From Eonycteris spelaea (Eukaryota; Chordata; Mammalia; Chiroptera; Pteropodidae), in contig PUFA01000286.1 of NCBI GenBank assembly GCA_003508835.1, positions 620,001 through 684,000 on the forward strand: DNA of 64,000 bases, given 5' to 3'. A model generated the notes under the pieces. It did not search any database. It had not been told where the DNA came from and worked only from the letters and a program-made list of their open reading frames with translations. The translations under genes and the position numbers were made by a program. Positions 34,746-46,787 of this stretch are shown in pieces (position 1 is the first letter of the stretch; every line of letters begins with the position of its first letter).

Positions 34746-35559
34746 ACATAAGTATGGTTAATGTTGACTATTCCTGTTGCCCAAGAAAGGAAGAAAAGAT
34801 GTCATCCTTTAGAAAAAATTGGAGGTCATAGCCTAAAATGTCTGCCAACCATTTCCTTAGAATAAAGGATGTTAGAGAATAGAAGTCACAAACAAGAGTT
34901 GAGGGCGAAAGGTAAAATTCATTTTTATCAATTTTATGGTGTCTTACTAAGCACTCCCACTCCCAAGCAATAAACAAATGCAGCCAACAAAGAGTAAATG
35001 GATCTTTAACAATGGCATGTGAGTTATTTGGTTCCCCAAACCTATTCTTTTCTTTTTGCATCTACTTCCCTCATGCTTTGAATTTAAACAAAGATTCACA
35101 TCCCCAAAGACTCAACAGACTAAAACTATCATAACATATCGAACAGAAACCATTTCAATGCTCAATTATGTGATGCCACAACTTCCACAACAGTGGCCGG
35201 GAATCAGAGTGAACCACAACTTTCACACAGCTGCACTTTCACTGCAGCAAGTGAACACTGTGTTCTAATGCTACAACCCTAGGAAGGAAACATGTTGTAA
35301 TGGTGGCTTCACAAGGACTCGTCTAAGACCAATTTAGCCTTTAGCAATGACCCTTAATTCCGAAGATTCGTTGTCAGAAGAACACAGAGGAATGCCAGAA
35401 AATAGTTGAGAAATAGGTGAGTTGGGGTGAGAAAGTGACTCAATGAAGGCAAAGACCAAGGAACTCCAGATATTTTGTCTAATAATATCATACAGTTTTC
35501 CAAGACATATAAGTGACTAACTTCCTATGGTCACTGCATATGTCATACTTTCCACTCTC

Positions 35560-35715
35560 ACTCTTCATAATGATAACTCGTGATATTTCAGATTTCATTA
35601 TGCCTATTTGAGGAATGAAATGGAGACTGTTAGGGGACTTGCCCAAAATCTCACCATTAGTAATTAGCAGAAGTAGAATAAAAAAGTCTGACGCCTGATC
35701 CAAAGCTCTTTCCAC
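35560..35715 (-). mobile_element. MIR SINE fragment
   Basis: TGCCTATTTGAGGAATGAAA, GGGGACTTGCCCAAAATCTC and CAGAAGTAGAATAAAAAAGT. Confidence 0.6.
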
Positions 35716-35944
35716 TGGTATTTACACATTCTATTGGACTAAAATTAGCAGAATATTTCCTATTTCATTAGCAAAGTAATTTTTAAAGAAATTTCTCATC
35801 AGATTTGTCATAAAACATAGGATTAAGAGCCACACAGCTATTTTTGATTTCATGTTGTCATAAAATTTCCCCAGAATTTTATAATTATGACCTTCCTATT
35901 TATAAAAATAATTATTTGCACATACATCTCCAATATAAAACTAT

Positions 35945-36240
35945 TTATTTATAAACCTTACACATCCACAGCTATTATATGAAATGTCCAGAACAGAAAA
36001 ACCCATAGAGACAGAAAGTAGATCAGTGCTTAGGGCAAGGGAAAGGGGATGGAAAGATAAGGGGTGACTACTAAAGGGTACGGGAGTATCTTTGTGAAGT
36101 TCCAAATGTTCTAAAATCAACTGCGGTAATGATGGCATAAATTTGTTAATACATTAAAAACACTGAATTGTGTATTTAAATGGGTGAATTGTATGTTATG
36201 TGAATTCTATCTAAATCTCAATAATGCTGTCAAAAAAATA
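35945..36240 (+). mobile_element. Old L1 3' end
   Basis: ATAGAGACAGAAAGTAGATC, CACTGAATTGTGTATTTAAA and TGTATGTTATGTGAATTCTA. Confidence 0.7.
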
Positions 36241-36639
36241 AAACAGGAAGAAGTACCCACCTCCCTTCAAAAAAGTCAGAAGACTAGAGAGCATGGGTAT
36301 TTCATGGAATACAGGAATCAAAGGAGAGCAAGCTGTAAGTCAGGCTGTAAACAAAGGCACTGAAAGTTAAAAGAGGAAATAGAGAGTAAATAAAGGGTGT
36401 GGACCCCAGAAGAAAAAATCCTTTGATGTGAAGAGCAAGACGGCATTTATCTGCTGAGATGGATTTCCCATCATCAACTGAGGGCCCACATTTTATAAAT
36501 AGTAGTCTAGGACCACTTGCTGTAAGGGGCTTTTCAAGTGCTCTGTACACCAGTAAGAACCTTGGACTTAACTCTGGGCTTCCTGCACTGTGCCCTGGGT
36601 GCTTACACTGTCTGAGCCAACTATTATAAGGAAGTTCCT

Positions 36640-36900
36640 TGTCTCCTCTTTTTGACAAATGAATAGACTTGCCCCGTCCAATCAGAACTGCACAATTTAG
36701 ATGCTTCATTTACATAAAACAGACCTAATTGGGAACCTGGGTAGGAACTTTCACTATAAAAGGCAGTCTCCTCTTTGTTTCAGTGGAACACAATTTAGGT
36801 TTCTACTCTTGTGTCTCCTGGACTGCAGCAACTTTTGCTCAAATAAATGCATTTTATTTATTAGTCTAAAATTAATTTTGGTTTGCAAGGAAATACTTAA
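36640..36900 (+). promoter_or_regulatory. Promoter-like block, possible ERV LTR
   Basis: In plus orientation: CCAAT (GTCCAATCAGAACTG, 36,677-36,691), a TATA box (CACTATAAAAGGC, 36,753-36,765), then AATAAA in CTCAAATAAATGC near 36,843. CCAAT, TATA and a poly(A) signal about 85 bases apart is the layout of a retroviral LTR. I do not recognise the family and see no TG...CA ends. Confidence 0.4.
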
Positions 36901-37019
36901 TAAGTGTGCCTAAAGTAAGTATGAAGAGGAGAAAGGAAATAGAAGTGAAAACAAGTGAATCATCTAGAAAAAAAAAAAAAAGAACTGGTAAAAACAGATC
37001 ATCAGCATGATGGCTAGAA

Positions 37020-37150
37020 GTAATTGGGCACTGATTGCCAGACTCTACACTAAAGGGCTTCAGGCATCCATTCTCACCTTTAAACCAGCACTGTAAGGGA
37101 CGTTCTGCTGGTCCCAATTTATAGATGGGAAACAAAGTCAAAGAGGTTTA
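37020..37150 (-). mobile_element. MIR SINE fragment
   Basis: CTGGTCCCAATTTATAGATG and GGAAACAAAGTCAAAGAGGT. Confidence 0.5.
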
Positions 37151-37214
37151 GTACTGTGGTTATGTTTGGTTAAGTGCCTATCTTTTTAGAAATATTTAGA
37201 AATAATTTATAGAA

Positions 37215-37375
37215 TTTCTTGAATTTGCTTTAACACAGTGGAAAGTGTTGGTGGGAGATATAGGTAAAACACAATTGACCATACTAATAACTCTTGAAGG
37301 TAGGAGATGGGTACATCTCTACTTTTAAGATTGAAATGTTTCATAAAAAAAGTCCCTAAGTTAAAAAAAAAATGC
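37215..37375 (+). mobile_element. Old L1 (L1ME-like) 3' end
   Basis: GTTGGTGGGAGATATAGGTA and AAGATTGAAATGTTTCATAA then A-rich. Confidence 0.45.
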
Positions 37376-37979
37376 TGTATCTGTCCAAGTGTCCCTAAGT
37401 TATCTCTCTGACCTCCTTATCTACTACCTTTATCCTGGTACATCTCTCTATCCCTCCCATCTTTATTTAAATTTACCTTTAGATTGAAACCTACCATCAT
37501 CCGTTTTAAAACTGCATCCCTACATGTATACACTATCCTTATTTACTGTATCTACTTTTTTATTAAGCCGTATTTTTCCCCATACCTATCATCTTCTGAT
37601 ATCTTACCTATCATCAACAGTTAGTTCATAACTCACACTTATATGGAATTTAGTAAATGGAGCCAGTTTATATTGACAGTCTTGCTCCCAAGTCCACAGT
37701 CTTACCCACAACAGCACAGGGGTGAGGAAAAGACCTTTACATCTCATGGATCCAAACAACTCTCCAGAATTCAAAATGTCTGCTGTAAATCCAGCAACAT
37801 CTGTAACATTGACATGCTTACATCCCTCAGCCCAAATATCCAAACTAAGAGTGAGCAACAACAAAAAAACAGTTTTTATATAGGTCCTAGGACAGTTTAA
37901 ATGATTTGACAATCGAGCCATATTGTTTAAAATATCCTTAAAATATGCGTATACAAAAGTTTGAATCTCTTCTCACATA

Positions 37980-38019
37980 CTGTTATGTACCAAAAGTGGC
38001 TGTTATGTACTAAAAGCTG
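37980..38019. repeat. 20-bp direct tandem duplication
   Basis: CTGTTATGTACCAAAAGTGG is followed immediately by CTGTTATGTACTAAAAGCTG (three mismatches). Confidence 0.85.
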
Positions 38020-38247
38020 TCGTCTAAGAACAATTTTCAAATAAAGAATAGAGGAAGTACTTTACACATATTGAGTTGTTTTCTGACCCATTATAGTTTA
38101 TTGGAAAAGAAAGTAGAAAGAAAAGTGTTAAGATAAAAATAAAAAATCCGCCATCCAATTTTCATCACATGAAACCAGCTAATGAAAAGCACCTGATGGC
38201 TGTGGGTGCTTTTTTTTTTTTTTTTCAATGTTACCTATGAAGGCGAG

Positions 38248-38297
38248 CAGAGTTTGCCACTCAAAATAAATAGTAGTCTAGGACCACAGAGTTTGCC
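38248..38297. repeat. Small templated insertion flanked by an 11-bp duplication
   Basis: CAGAGTTTGCC occurs at 38,248-38,258 and 38,287-38,297. The 28 bases between include a stretch that, with the first base of the second copy (38,266-38,287), is identical over 22 bases to 36,495-36,516. Confidence 0.85.
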
Positions 38298-38788
38298 TCT
38301 TTAGGATACTATTTTAGGCTGGTTAATTTCAAGAAACAACAGACATGGGAGAAGCTCTGAAAATCAAACAGAAGTTACCCTTTGTAAAAGGAAATTTACC
38401 CAAGAACATTTGAAAGGGAAATCTCCATTTTAAGGATGCTGCAGCATTAGGAAGTGAGGATATCTAAATCTCTAGAAACTTTTATCAGTGGAGAAAGCAC
38501 CGACTTAAATCTGCATAACAATCTTACTCTTGTTGGCTGTACTCTTTCTAGTAACCTTCCTTAACTGACTCCTCACTCCCAACATCTTCTTTTGTCTTTA
38601 GTTAAATGTGGTATATAGATGATGACTTCTGCCATTTCTGCAAATTACTCAGTTATCCTGGGTCTCTCTCATCTATACAGGAGATATACATGATGTTAAA
38701 CTTTTTTTTTCTCCTGCTAATCTCATGTCGAGTTGATTATTAGAACAGCCTGAAGAACCAGAGGAAAGTTTTTCCTTCCTGACACCTG

Positions 38789-38826
38789 CAAAAAACAAAC
38801 AAACAAACAAACAAACAAACAAACAA
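38789..38826. repeat. (AAAC)n microsatellite
   Basis: About nine AAAC/CAAA units. Confidence 0.95.
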
Positions 38827-39299
38827 GCTTTCAGGTCTAATTTATATTTATCTTTTTTGATAAATGTAAAGTTAAAGATCTAAAAACAGAATTAAAGTTG
38901 TTTTAGGGAAAAAATCATTTTCAAACAACTCTTGGGCAGATGACATGAAGTGGGTAGTTAATTTCAGCTTCTATTCATTTGCCATTTCCCAGCCTAATGA
39001 TACAGATGACAAAAAACTTGACTCTGAAACTTCCTTTTATTTGCTGAAAAGTACTTCTTGTCTACAGTTCACACTTCACATTCTAGTGGGAAATAATGTG
39101 TTCATTCAACATTCATTCATTATCACCATTTTGTGGATGAGAAAACAGAGTCAGAAAACAGAAAACAAGACCACATAAGACCACATAACAACCCAGTGGC
39201 ATTCTCAGGGTCCATACTGTGGAAACTTATTCCAGAGCCGTTTCATCCCTATATGCCATCTCTATATGTGGAATAAAACACAGTGCAGAAGTTAAAAAA

Positions 39300-39440
39300 A
39301 AATCATGAGTCCCAATCAAATATAATTTCTATACCAACTTGGGAGAAATTACTTAGTAGCTGTAACCTTTGGTAAGGCACTCTGTGCTTCCTTTGCAAGA
39401 TTGTGAAAACTAAATGAACTGTAATATGCATATCTTAGTT
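39300..39440 (+). mobile_element. MIR SINE
   Basis: AAATTACTTAGTAGCTGTAA, GTAAGGCACTCTGTGCTTCC and AAAACTAAATGAACTGTAAT. A reversed MIR-like piece is at 39,100-39,180, carrying a 10-bp tandem duplication (AGACCACATA twice). Confidence 0.55.
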
Positions 39441-40444
39441 GGAAATGCAATATTCTATCAAAGTTAGCTTTATTATCGCCATCATTGGTATAATTTTATA
39501 AAGACTTACAGCTCACTTTTAGTTGACACAAGGAGACCCTGGTTTTATTTCCCAACCTCCTAAGTCATCCTTCAACTCTTGTCAATTAAAATAGAAAAAC
39601 CAATCAGAGGACTGATTTGGTATCCTGGAATGATACAATATGACACAAAGACACTAGTATTTCTCATGTTTATAATATCTGGCAGGATAGGTATGCTTAT
39701 CTAGAAAGAACTGTTTATTTGTATCCCTTCAAATGAGTGTGTGGGGGGGATGGGGAGGTAATGTAGTCTTTCTAGAGTTCTTTATCTTTCTCAAATACTT
39801 ATTCTTGGAATGTTTATCCTTGGCTCTGACAGAATTTTTGTGTCAGAAATCAAGAACTCCAACTTGAAAGCAAACGATGTGTTCAGAGTTAAATGGTCTC
39901 ATGAAGAACATGTCTGATCAAATCTAACTCCCCTGGGGCCATGACTTTCAATTTTCATCAAAGTGCCTAGCAGTTCCCCCACTTTGTACAGGCCTTAAAG
40001 AAGTTGATTTAAAAAAAAAAAAAAAAGGCAAAGTTTCTCTCCCCTGATGTCACACCATGACGGGCAGTTTCAGGAGGTAGTGAAGAGGAACTGCAAGAAG
40101 AGATTGAGAAAAAGACACATCCGGCCACTTTGGACAGGCAGTCTGGAAAACTCCAGCACTGCCCTGAAGTTGCTGCCTTAACTCCCTGCTCCAAACAAGT
40201 TACTGTTCCTGGCCAGAAAGAAGGCATGGCAGCAATGTGGTGATACCTTAATTTATCTTATTTTGTAGAAACCACACTTTATACTTTCAAAGCACTACCT
40301 TCCCTCCAATTATCTTCCAAACCACATAGTGAGGTAAAGCAACTTGTCCTCCCACTTCTCATACCAGCAACTGAAAATAAAAAGTAAACTGAAGTTCACT
40401 GCTATTCGGCCTTAGGAAAGGGTCTAAGAAACACAAGTTTCCCC

Positions 40445-40790
40445 TGTACTGGCTGGGAAATTATTGCTTGGCTATCACCATGGGAACATAGGCTGTCACC
40501 CATAGGAACATAACATTCTAACAATAAGCTTTCTGCTTCTGTACCCCTGCTTGCACAACCGACCTGTGGGTTGACAGTTAGTAAATAGAAGAAAAATAGA
40601 CTTTTGTGTTTAGACAGAATGAAGAATGGGGTTTAGGGCTTAAAAATTCTATACCTCTACATTTCTGGGCTGCTTAATTTGGGATCTGCGTGCCCCTGGC
40701 AGACCCAGCTGGCTGAATAAAGAGTGTGTTTCCTTTAACTCACTGATTTCTGGTGGTCCCTGTATCTATCCGGGGCTGGCGGCTACAACA
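40445..40790 (+). mobile_element. ERV1-like solo LTR, copy A
   Basis: TGTACTGGCTGGGAAATTAT to GGCTACAACA with a 4-bp duplication CCCC on each side (40,441-40,444 and 40,791-40,794). It contains GAATAAAGAGTGTG. No ERV coding sequence adjoins, so it is a solo LTR. Copy B is at 47,361-47,706. Confidence 0.8.
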
Positions 40791-41099
40791 CCCCAACCCT
40801 CAGTTCTTTGCACTCTCCCACCATATCGTCAAACTCAGAGATCCTTTTAAATTCCATTGTAATAACACAGTAATTTTTAAGGGCAGCTCTTAAATATACC
40901 CTTTCCTTTGACCCTTAATTCGCATTAGGGTTAAATAACCCCTCCTCCGAAGGTTTTCTACATTCTTTAAGCATCAATTTCGCAGGAGGTCCCCCACCGC
41001 GCAGTCACGGTCAGGTGGGAGGGCGGGTTAAGGATAAAATACAGCTATTCCACTTTTTCCGTTGCAATCTCAGTAAGGTGGACTTCACATGGGACTTTG

Positions 41100-42440
41100 G
41101 AACCAAACAATACACCGCGCTTTCATGCTCCAACCTATCTCGGTTAAGTTCAAGAGAGGGTGCTCCGCAGGCGTGCACAATCTGTGAGCTTACTTTTGGG
41201 GAACTGAGAAAAACCACCAAGTCCGGAACACAGCGCCTGGAACCACGCAGGGCTCAGACTTTGTGCTCACTGAGAGTCGTCCTGCGCAAAAGGGCCTTGA
41301 GACGCTCCCGCCCTTCCGGACCCAAACCCAGCAAAGTCGCCCTCTCCTGAAAGTAAACTCCATAAAAACCAGCCCGCCGCCCCTACAAAGAAGCCCCTTC
41401 GGACATTCTCCAAAGGCCCTCATGACTGCCCTGTCATACCCTGCAATCTCGCAGTGTCTGGCCCCCCTCCTACCATCCCGCTTCTCAATCACATCCCCAG
41501 TCTAACCCGGTACCTCGGGCCACCAGCCGGGCGCAGCTCACCGGGAGAGCGCAGTGCGTCGAGTCCTCGCTCCGCGCGTCCGGGCGCCCTTGCGAGGTCA
41601 CCGCGCTCCACAGCGGCGAAGAGAGGGAGCCAAGGGCGGGAAGCTGCACCCGGACGCCGCCACGCCTCTCCACCCTCCGGCCAAACGCCGGGGCTACCAG
41701 GGAAATCCGAGGCGCTCTTCAAGGCCGCGAAGCACCACCCTCGGGCCGATGTCTCACAGGGGGACATCGAAGGCAGAAGCTAGAAGCTTGGGCCCCCGGG
41801 CTCCCCGCTCTGCCGTGGCCTCTGCTCCGCCCCCAGTGCCCTGGGTGACGCGGGCTGGGGACCGCCGAGAGAGCATCGGCGCTCCCCTCTCACCGTCCAC
41901 GTTCAGGAAAGCTCGCCCTACCCTCGCTGGGGCCCAGACGGAGCCGCGCCTTAAGGGGTAGAAAAAAGAGATAAACGCAGACCCAAACATAGATGCCCAG
42001 CCCCAAACGCCCCAAGCAGCGGTATTTAGCATTCGGCACAACTTCCCGAAATGAAGGATGGTCCTCATGAGTAATTTGGGTGCAAAGTCTGCACAGAAAT
42101 CAGCAGGCCCAGAGGGGAACTGCAACTTACCAGGCGCGGAGCTGAGTCTTTCAGATCTCAGCAGGCTGCTCCCCACCGAGCCCCACTCCGATGACTTAAC
42201 TGTCAGCATTCGTTTAACCTATTTGTCACCTTGTCCTCTAGCAGGGAGGGTCTGGAATCCCATCACAGCCGTGCCGCGGAAAGCATCCAGAACTGGGTGG
42301 ATGCTGGGAGAAGCTGCCAACCAATAGAGAAAGTGTCACAAATAGAAACCTAAGCCGGGTTACTTACGGCTGAGCGTACTACGTCCCTCCGCCCCTAAGG
42401 GGCTTCAGCGCGCTCCAGTAGCGCCCTCACCTCTCTTGGG
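41100..42440 (-). promoter_or_regulatory. RUBCNL: CpG island, probable RUBCNL promoter
   Basis: This is the only CpG-dense stretch in the window, richest at 41,500-41,960, and sits upstream of the start-codon exon. It contains GC-box cores (for example GCTCCGCCCCC near 41,826), a CCAAT box near 42,318-42,325 and no obvious TATA. Two good minus-strand donors lie in it, at 42,130/42,131 and near 41,540. No gene on the plus strand side is recognised, though such islands are often bidirectional. Confidence 0.75.
42131..42250 (-). other. RUBCNL: Candidate RUBCNL non-coding first exon
   Basis: CTCAGCTCCGCGCCTG|gtaagt is a near-perfect donor at the edge of the CpG island, with a CCAAT box about 70-190 bases upstream. 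The 5' boundary is a guess. A second possible donor, CTCTCCCG|gtgagc near 41,540, could mark an alternative first exon. Confidence 0.45.
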
Positions 42441-42650
42441 GAAAGAATCTTTGAGTTACCTACCCTATAACAACGCACAGGTGAACCAGTCCTGGCCTGT
42501 TTAGAAGGGTCCTTTCCACTTGGTATAAACAAGCTCCGTCGCACTCCCCTTGACTCCTTGGCTTTGTCCTTTGTCACTTTTAGCTTGCAGAACCACGTCA
42601 CAGGTATTTGGGGCTTAATTTGTCAAGTGTCTCTCTGGAACACTACCCTC

Positions 42651-42670
42651 CCTGGCATAGCCTGGCATAG
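42651..42670. repeat. 10-bp perfect tandem duplication
   Basis: CCTGGCATAG twice in a row. Confidence 0.95.
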
Positions 42671-42924
42671 AGGTTAAGGGGCAGTACTGTTTAGTCGCTG
42701 CTGCTTCAGATGAAGACAGAAGAAACCAATCCCAGAAAGCCAGACGAATACTACCTGTCAATCACCTTTCTTCCGTTGAGGGAAGCCTGTCCAAAGCTTA
42801 GGACGGCTTAGACCTAAAGAAGCTTTGGACATTTAGGTTCTGTCTCAGGAATTCAGGTTGGCTGAAGGCGGATTGGGGAGGGCTTACATTAAAATACCAG
42901 AAAAAAGGGGATATGAGGTGTATG

Positions 42925-43135
42925 CTTATATTTGTTGACTACCTGCTCTGTGCCAGATTCTTTACCTAATTATCTTAAGCGATCCTATCAACGTCCCTGA
43001 GAATAACAAATCATTTGTTCCCATTTTGCAGAGGAGGAATCTGGTTTAGAGGGGTTAAGTTACTTGTCCAAGGCCACAGAGCTAGTAAGTAGCAGAGTCA
43101 GGCTTTGAAGGTAGATGTATCTAACACCAAATCCT
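42925..43135 (-). mobile_element. MIR SINE
   Basis: CCTGCTCTGTGCCAGATTCT, TTCCCATTTTGCAGAGGAGG, TCCAAGGCCACAGAGCTAGT. Confidence 0.85.
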
Positions 43136-44224
43136 ATCTCCACTGTCCACCACACCATAGCAAGACAGAAGAATAATGAAATGAAAGGGCCAACCAAGAA
43201 CCTGTTTGAGGTATATTTAAAAGGGAAGAAGAATCAGGAGGAAGCCAAGAGAAAGAATCTTAAAACAAGAGCAAATGTCATGCAAAGTAAATCAGCAAGT
43301 CTACTAGACAAATAACAACAAACTGTACCAGCTCACAGACTGGACATCATCCAAGAAAAGCATTCTTATAGGGAAACTAGGAGATTTTGGATCAAGACTG
43401 CAAGATCTAATCAGTTCCCTTTGTAGTCACTTTGAAATCATCTTGATTGAAAGTGTCATAGTCTGGCCCATGCACTATTGTGTGTGACATCCTATGCATT
43501 TGAACATACACGTAGAACATCTAGCCACAGATAAAGGAGGCCCACATTCTTGAAAAGTAGCTATAGAACTAACAGTTCAAGGACAGATTTCTCAAATTAG
43601 GAATACCCACTGGAAAGCTACTCTGTCTCCTCTGGGACCTGGCAGTAGAATTTTCCAAACTCTAAATACTGAGGGATAGGCTTTTCAAGAATGCCTAATT
43701 GATTGGTCAATTCTGAGAGAGTCACTGATAAGTACCATGCAGGAAAAGCAGAGGCTGGTTTTGGTTTTGTTTGAGGAAGGTCATCTTCCAGATTACAGTG
43801 CCCTCCAAGACTCAAGGCTTGAGGGAACAACTCACCACTTCAGCTAGCCTGGCTCATGCCTAGCACCCACTGGTCACACACAAAGCTCCATTGTGACCCG
43901 GACAGCTTCTTAGAAGCCTGGCAGCTGCACCCCCAAACCAGTCAGACTCACAAGAAGTGATTGTGCCATGAGCAGAGATGCGACCCTGTTTTTGAGCTCA
44001 ACTGATGGAGTCAGCAAAGGGGAAATCAGTCTCTGTACAAAACAGGAAGAAGATGAGATGAACTGCATAATAAACTATCAGAAGGAGCCTATTGGCATCA
44101 TTATCACACTGCATGGGAGGGAAGCCAAGACATGACTCAGGAAGTGAAAGAACTGAGGGAAGGTACATTTGGCTTGTTGCAGTTTCTTTTTCTCCTGTCA
44201 GTCTGAAACACCCATTATCCACAA

Positions 44225-44510
44225 AAGGACAAATTTGTATGATTCCGCTTACATGAGGAACAAGAATAGGCAAATTCATAGAGTCAGAAAATAGAATAGA
44301 GGTTGTTACCAAGTGATGGGGGAAGGAAAATGGGGAGTTCTTCTTTTATGGGTACAGAGTTTCTGTTAAGATGATGAGAAAGTTCTGGAGATGAATAGTC
44401 ATGATGGTTGTACATTATTGCAAATGTAGTTAATGTCACTGAATTGTATACTTAAGATAGTTAAAATAGTAAATTTTATGTTGTGTATATATATAATTAA
44501 AATCTATTAT
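44225..44510 (+). mobile_element. Old L1 3' end
   Basis: CAAATTCATAGAGTCAGAAA, GATGGTTGTACATTATTGCA and CACTGAATTGTATACTTAAG. Confidence 0.75.
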
Positions 44511-46787
44511 CATGATGTAATACTTCTTTAGAGCAAAAGTCCAAGTGAAAGCAGTGTGTTAAGAAAGGGTCCCTAACCCTGGAAATTCTTTTTTTGAATT
44601 TTAATAAGTCTTGCCCTATTTTGCTTTCCTTCAGAGGTGTGTGAACCCAGTTTTGGATTTTTGTACTCCCCAATTCAGATGCAATAGTCCTGCCATTTTA
44701 CTATTTACTATTTTACTATTACTACTGGTGATAAGTAGCTTGGGGTTTGTGGGGAATATTCAGAGATGACATGCCCTGAAAGAGTCTCATCACCTTTGAG
44801 AGATAAAGTTAACACATAAAGAATATGGACCCAGGTGAAAATGCTGTTTGTTTTCAGCCATCCAGGAACACCAGATATGACAACCTCACAGCTCTAGGCA
44901 AACTCTGATTCCAGTGTCAGCCTGTTCCTATAGAGATGTTAAGATAAGGGGCATGTGCCTTTGGTCTGACAGATAAGTAAAACTCATCTATAGTTTTCCT
45001 CCCTTCTCATTACACAGTTCCACTTTTTTTTTTTTTTTGAAGTTGCCTTTAACTGGACTAGTAGAATCAGAAGTTGCACATGTTTGGTGATCTATTTTCA
45101 TGATGAAAAATGTGGTACACATAAAAATTTTGGGTCTTGCATGAGGGCAATGGTAAACAGTAATCTGCTGTTAGAACTAAAAATAGTAAGTTGTTTGCAT
45201 TCTGTCTTGCCACTAGTTTGTGGACCCAGGAGGATCTTACTCATTACAGAATTCTTCCCACCACAAACCCTCTCCCAAGGACCAAGTCCTGTACATCACA
45301 TGTTTTAGATGTTTCATAAATTTTTCAATGCTCACACTGCTTCTAGGATGTGATTTGAATGCCATCCTACAAAGAAAAAGATATTAAGCTAAGATTATCT
45401 CATGTTTGGGAACAGTTAATGTGTCCACAATTGATTTTTGATCTAGTGTTTAAAGTGTTCTTTACTGTGGTTTCAATCCAGTATTCAGTCTCTTCTTTCA
45501 CTCCTGCTTCAATTACCCTAAAATCCACAATGACCTACCAAATGCTCTGGGAACATTCTTCACATTTTTCCACCTTTATGCTTCAAGCCATTGATCACCT
45601 CTTTCATTTTTTATATTGGCTTCCCAGTGCTGACTTGGTGCTTCAGTATCTCTTGCCTGACGTTCCACTGGTTTTTGCAGTAGCCTTCTGACCCAGTTTA
45701 GACAATTTCCCAAGTCATTTCCACCTGAACTATTTGATAAGGAAAGGCTAAAACACCTAGATAAAATCCTGTTTGGCTAGTATAAATTTTTCTCCATATG
45801 CTGGCACTTAAAAAAAAATTACAATTTCTAAATTTTTTTTCTAAATCAAATTGATTTGATATCCTTACTTGAATAAGTGGCAAGAAAAATTTTTTATATG
45901 TTGGAGAACCTTGCCCCCTCCCTAGAGATTCTTAAGAGCCCAGGTGCTTATGTAACACCTGGGGAAGATTTCTGGTCTTTGTTCCATCATGGTCACCACT
46001 GAGATTCTCATTTTTGAAGTCTATTAATGTGGGCAGTTCCATTACTCCATGCCATGTGGGTACAGGTGTCCTTAATCAGGCTCCTAGGGATTCAGTGTCT
46101 CAGCATCCAAATACTGCTCCTTCAGAAAGTCTGTCTCTTCCTCACAGAACCTCTCTGCCCTCCCCTTTCTACTTTCCACTCAAGTAACTGCTGTCTTTCT
46201 ACCTACCACACCACAGAACCACAATTTAGCTAAATACAAAAATCTCTTAACTTTGTGCTAGGGGATTCAGAGCCCTACTGACTCTCTTCAGGGAGGTGAG
46301 AAAAAAGTAGTCTCATGTATTCAGATTTTTTTACAAAGCTGTTTGAAGAAAATAAGTGAATTTCTCAATAAATGATTAGCAACAACAAAATACAAATAAA
46401 TATGTCAATAAATTATTTTGCCACATTAAGTTTAAAAAATGTAATGTATCAGTGCAATGAACATCAATAGATACTAGTCTCCAGTCTCAATAGAAATTAT
46501 ACATCAATTCAACCAACAGCTTTTCTCTCAGCAATTCATTTCACCAGCCATTAGAGTCATTCAGCTTGATCTGATGCTCTGATTTCATGTTCTCCAAGAT
46601 ATCTTCTATTTAAAAATAGATTTTCTGTGGTCAATTTCCCAAAGGGGAAAAAAAGGTGTTAACCAGCCAACATGGGCATTACCACCTATCCCACTCCCCT
46701 AAAGTTATATTTTTCATGGTAAATAGTATTAAATTATCATTAACATATATTAGTCTCCAGTGAGTTTGGTCAGAGTAAATCAGATCC

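Larger units (their letters stand above)
31296..42130 (-). other. RUBCNL: RUBCNL first intron / 5' untranslated region
   Basis: About 10.8 kb between the candidate first exon and the start-codon exon. It holds L2, MIR and L1 3' fragments, a promoter-like block at 36.6-36.9 kb, a small templated insertion at 38.25 kb, an (AAAC)n repeat and one solo LTR at 40.4 kb, listed separately. The rest, including 31.3-32.4, 34.75-35.5 and 39.45-40.4 kb, is unique AT-rich sequence in which I recognise no gene. Further small untranslated exons could be missed. Confidence 0.6.
4460..42260 (-). pseudogene. RUBCNL: RUBCNL (PACER, Rubicon-like autophagy enhancer) gene locus, probably inactivated
   Basis: Thirteen minus-strand exons with GT-AG borders (one donor lost) translate to a protein colinear with human RUBCNL as I remember it. 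In the known family, PACER binds UVRAG/PI3KC3, STX17 and HOPS on autophagosomes, promotes their fusion with lysosomes and opposes Rubicon; the C-terminal Rubicon-homology (RH) domain binds zinc and phosphoinositide. Seen here: a start-codon exon with three 1-bp deletions, exon 4 with a 1-bp deletion, an in-frame TAG and a GT>AT donor, and exon 7 with a 1-bp deletion. The other ten exons keep frame and phase exactly. The first exon is non-coding and lies in the CpG island near 42.1-42.25 kb (inferred). The locus assignment is very secure. Whether the gene is dead, partly used, or damaged by assembly indels cannot be decided from sequence alone. Confidence 0.93.

Noticed and set aside
40009..40227. 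Possible exon or retrocopy after an A-run at 40,010-40,026
   Set aside because: The A-run is on the wrong side for a retrocopy tail, and the frame has no recognisable similarity.
41454..42209. Several 90-150 residue open frames in both strands of the GC-rich block
   Set aside because: Overlapping Arg/Ala/Pro-rich frames are expected in a CpG island because stop codons are rare there. No family resemblance.
45359..45691. 110-residue open frame on the plus strand
   Set aside because: Looks like translated non-coding sequence; no domain, no conserved motif, no supporting exon structure.
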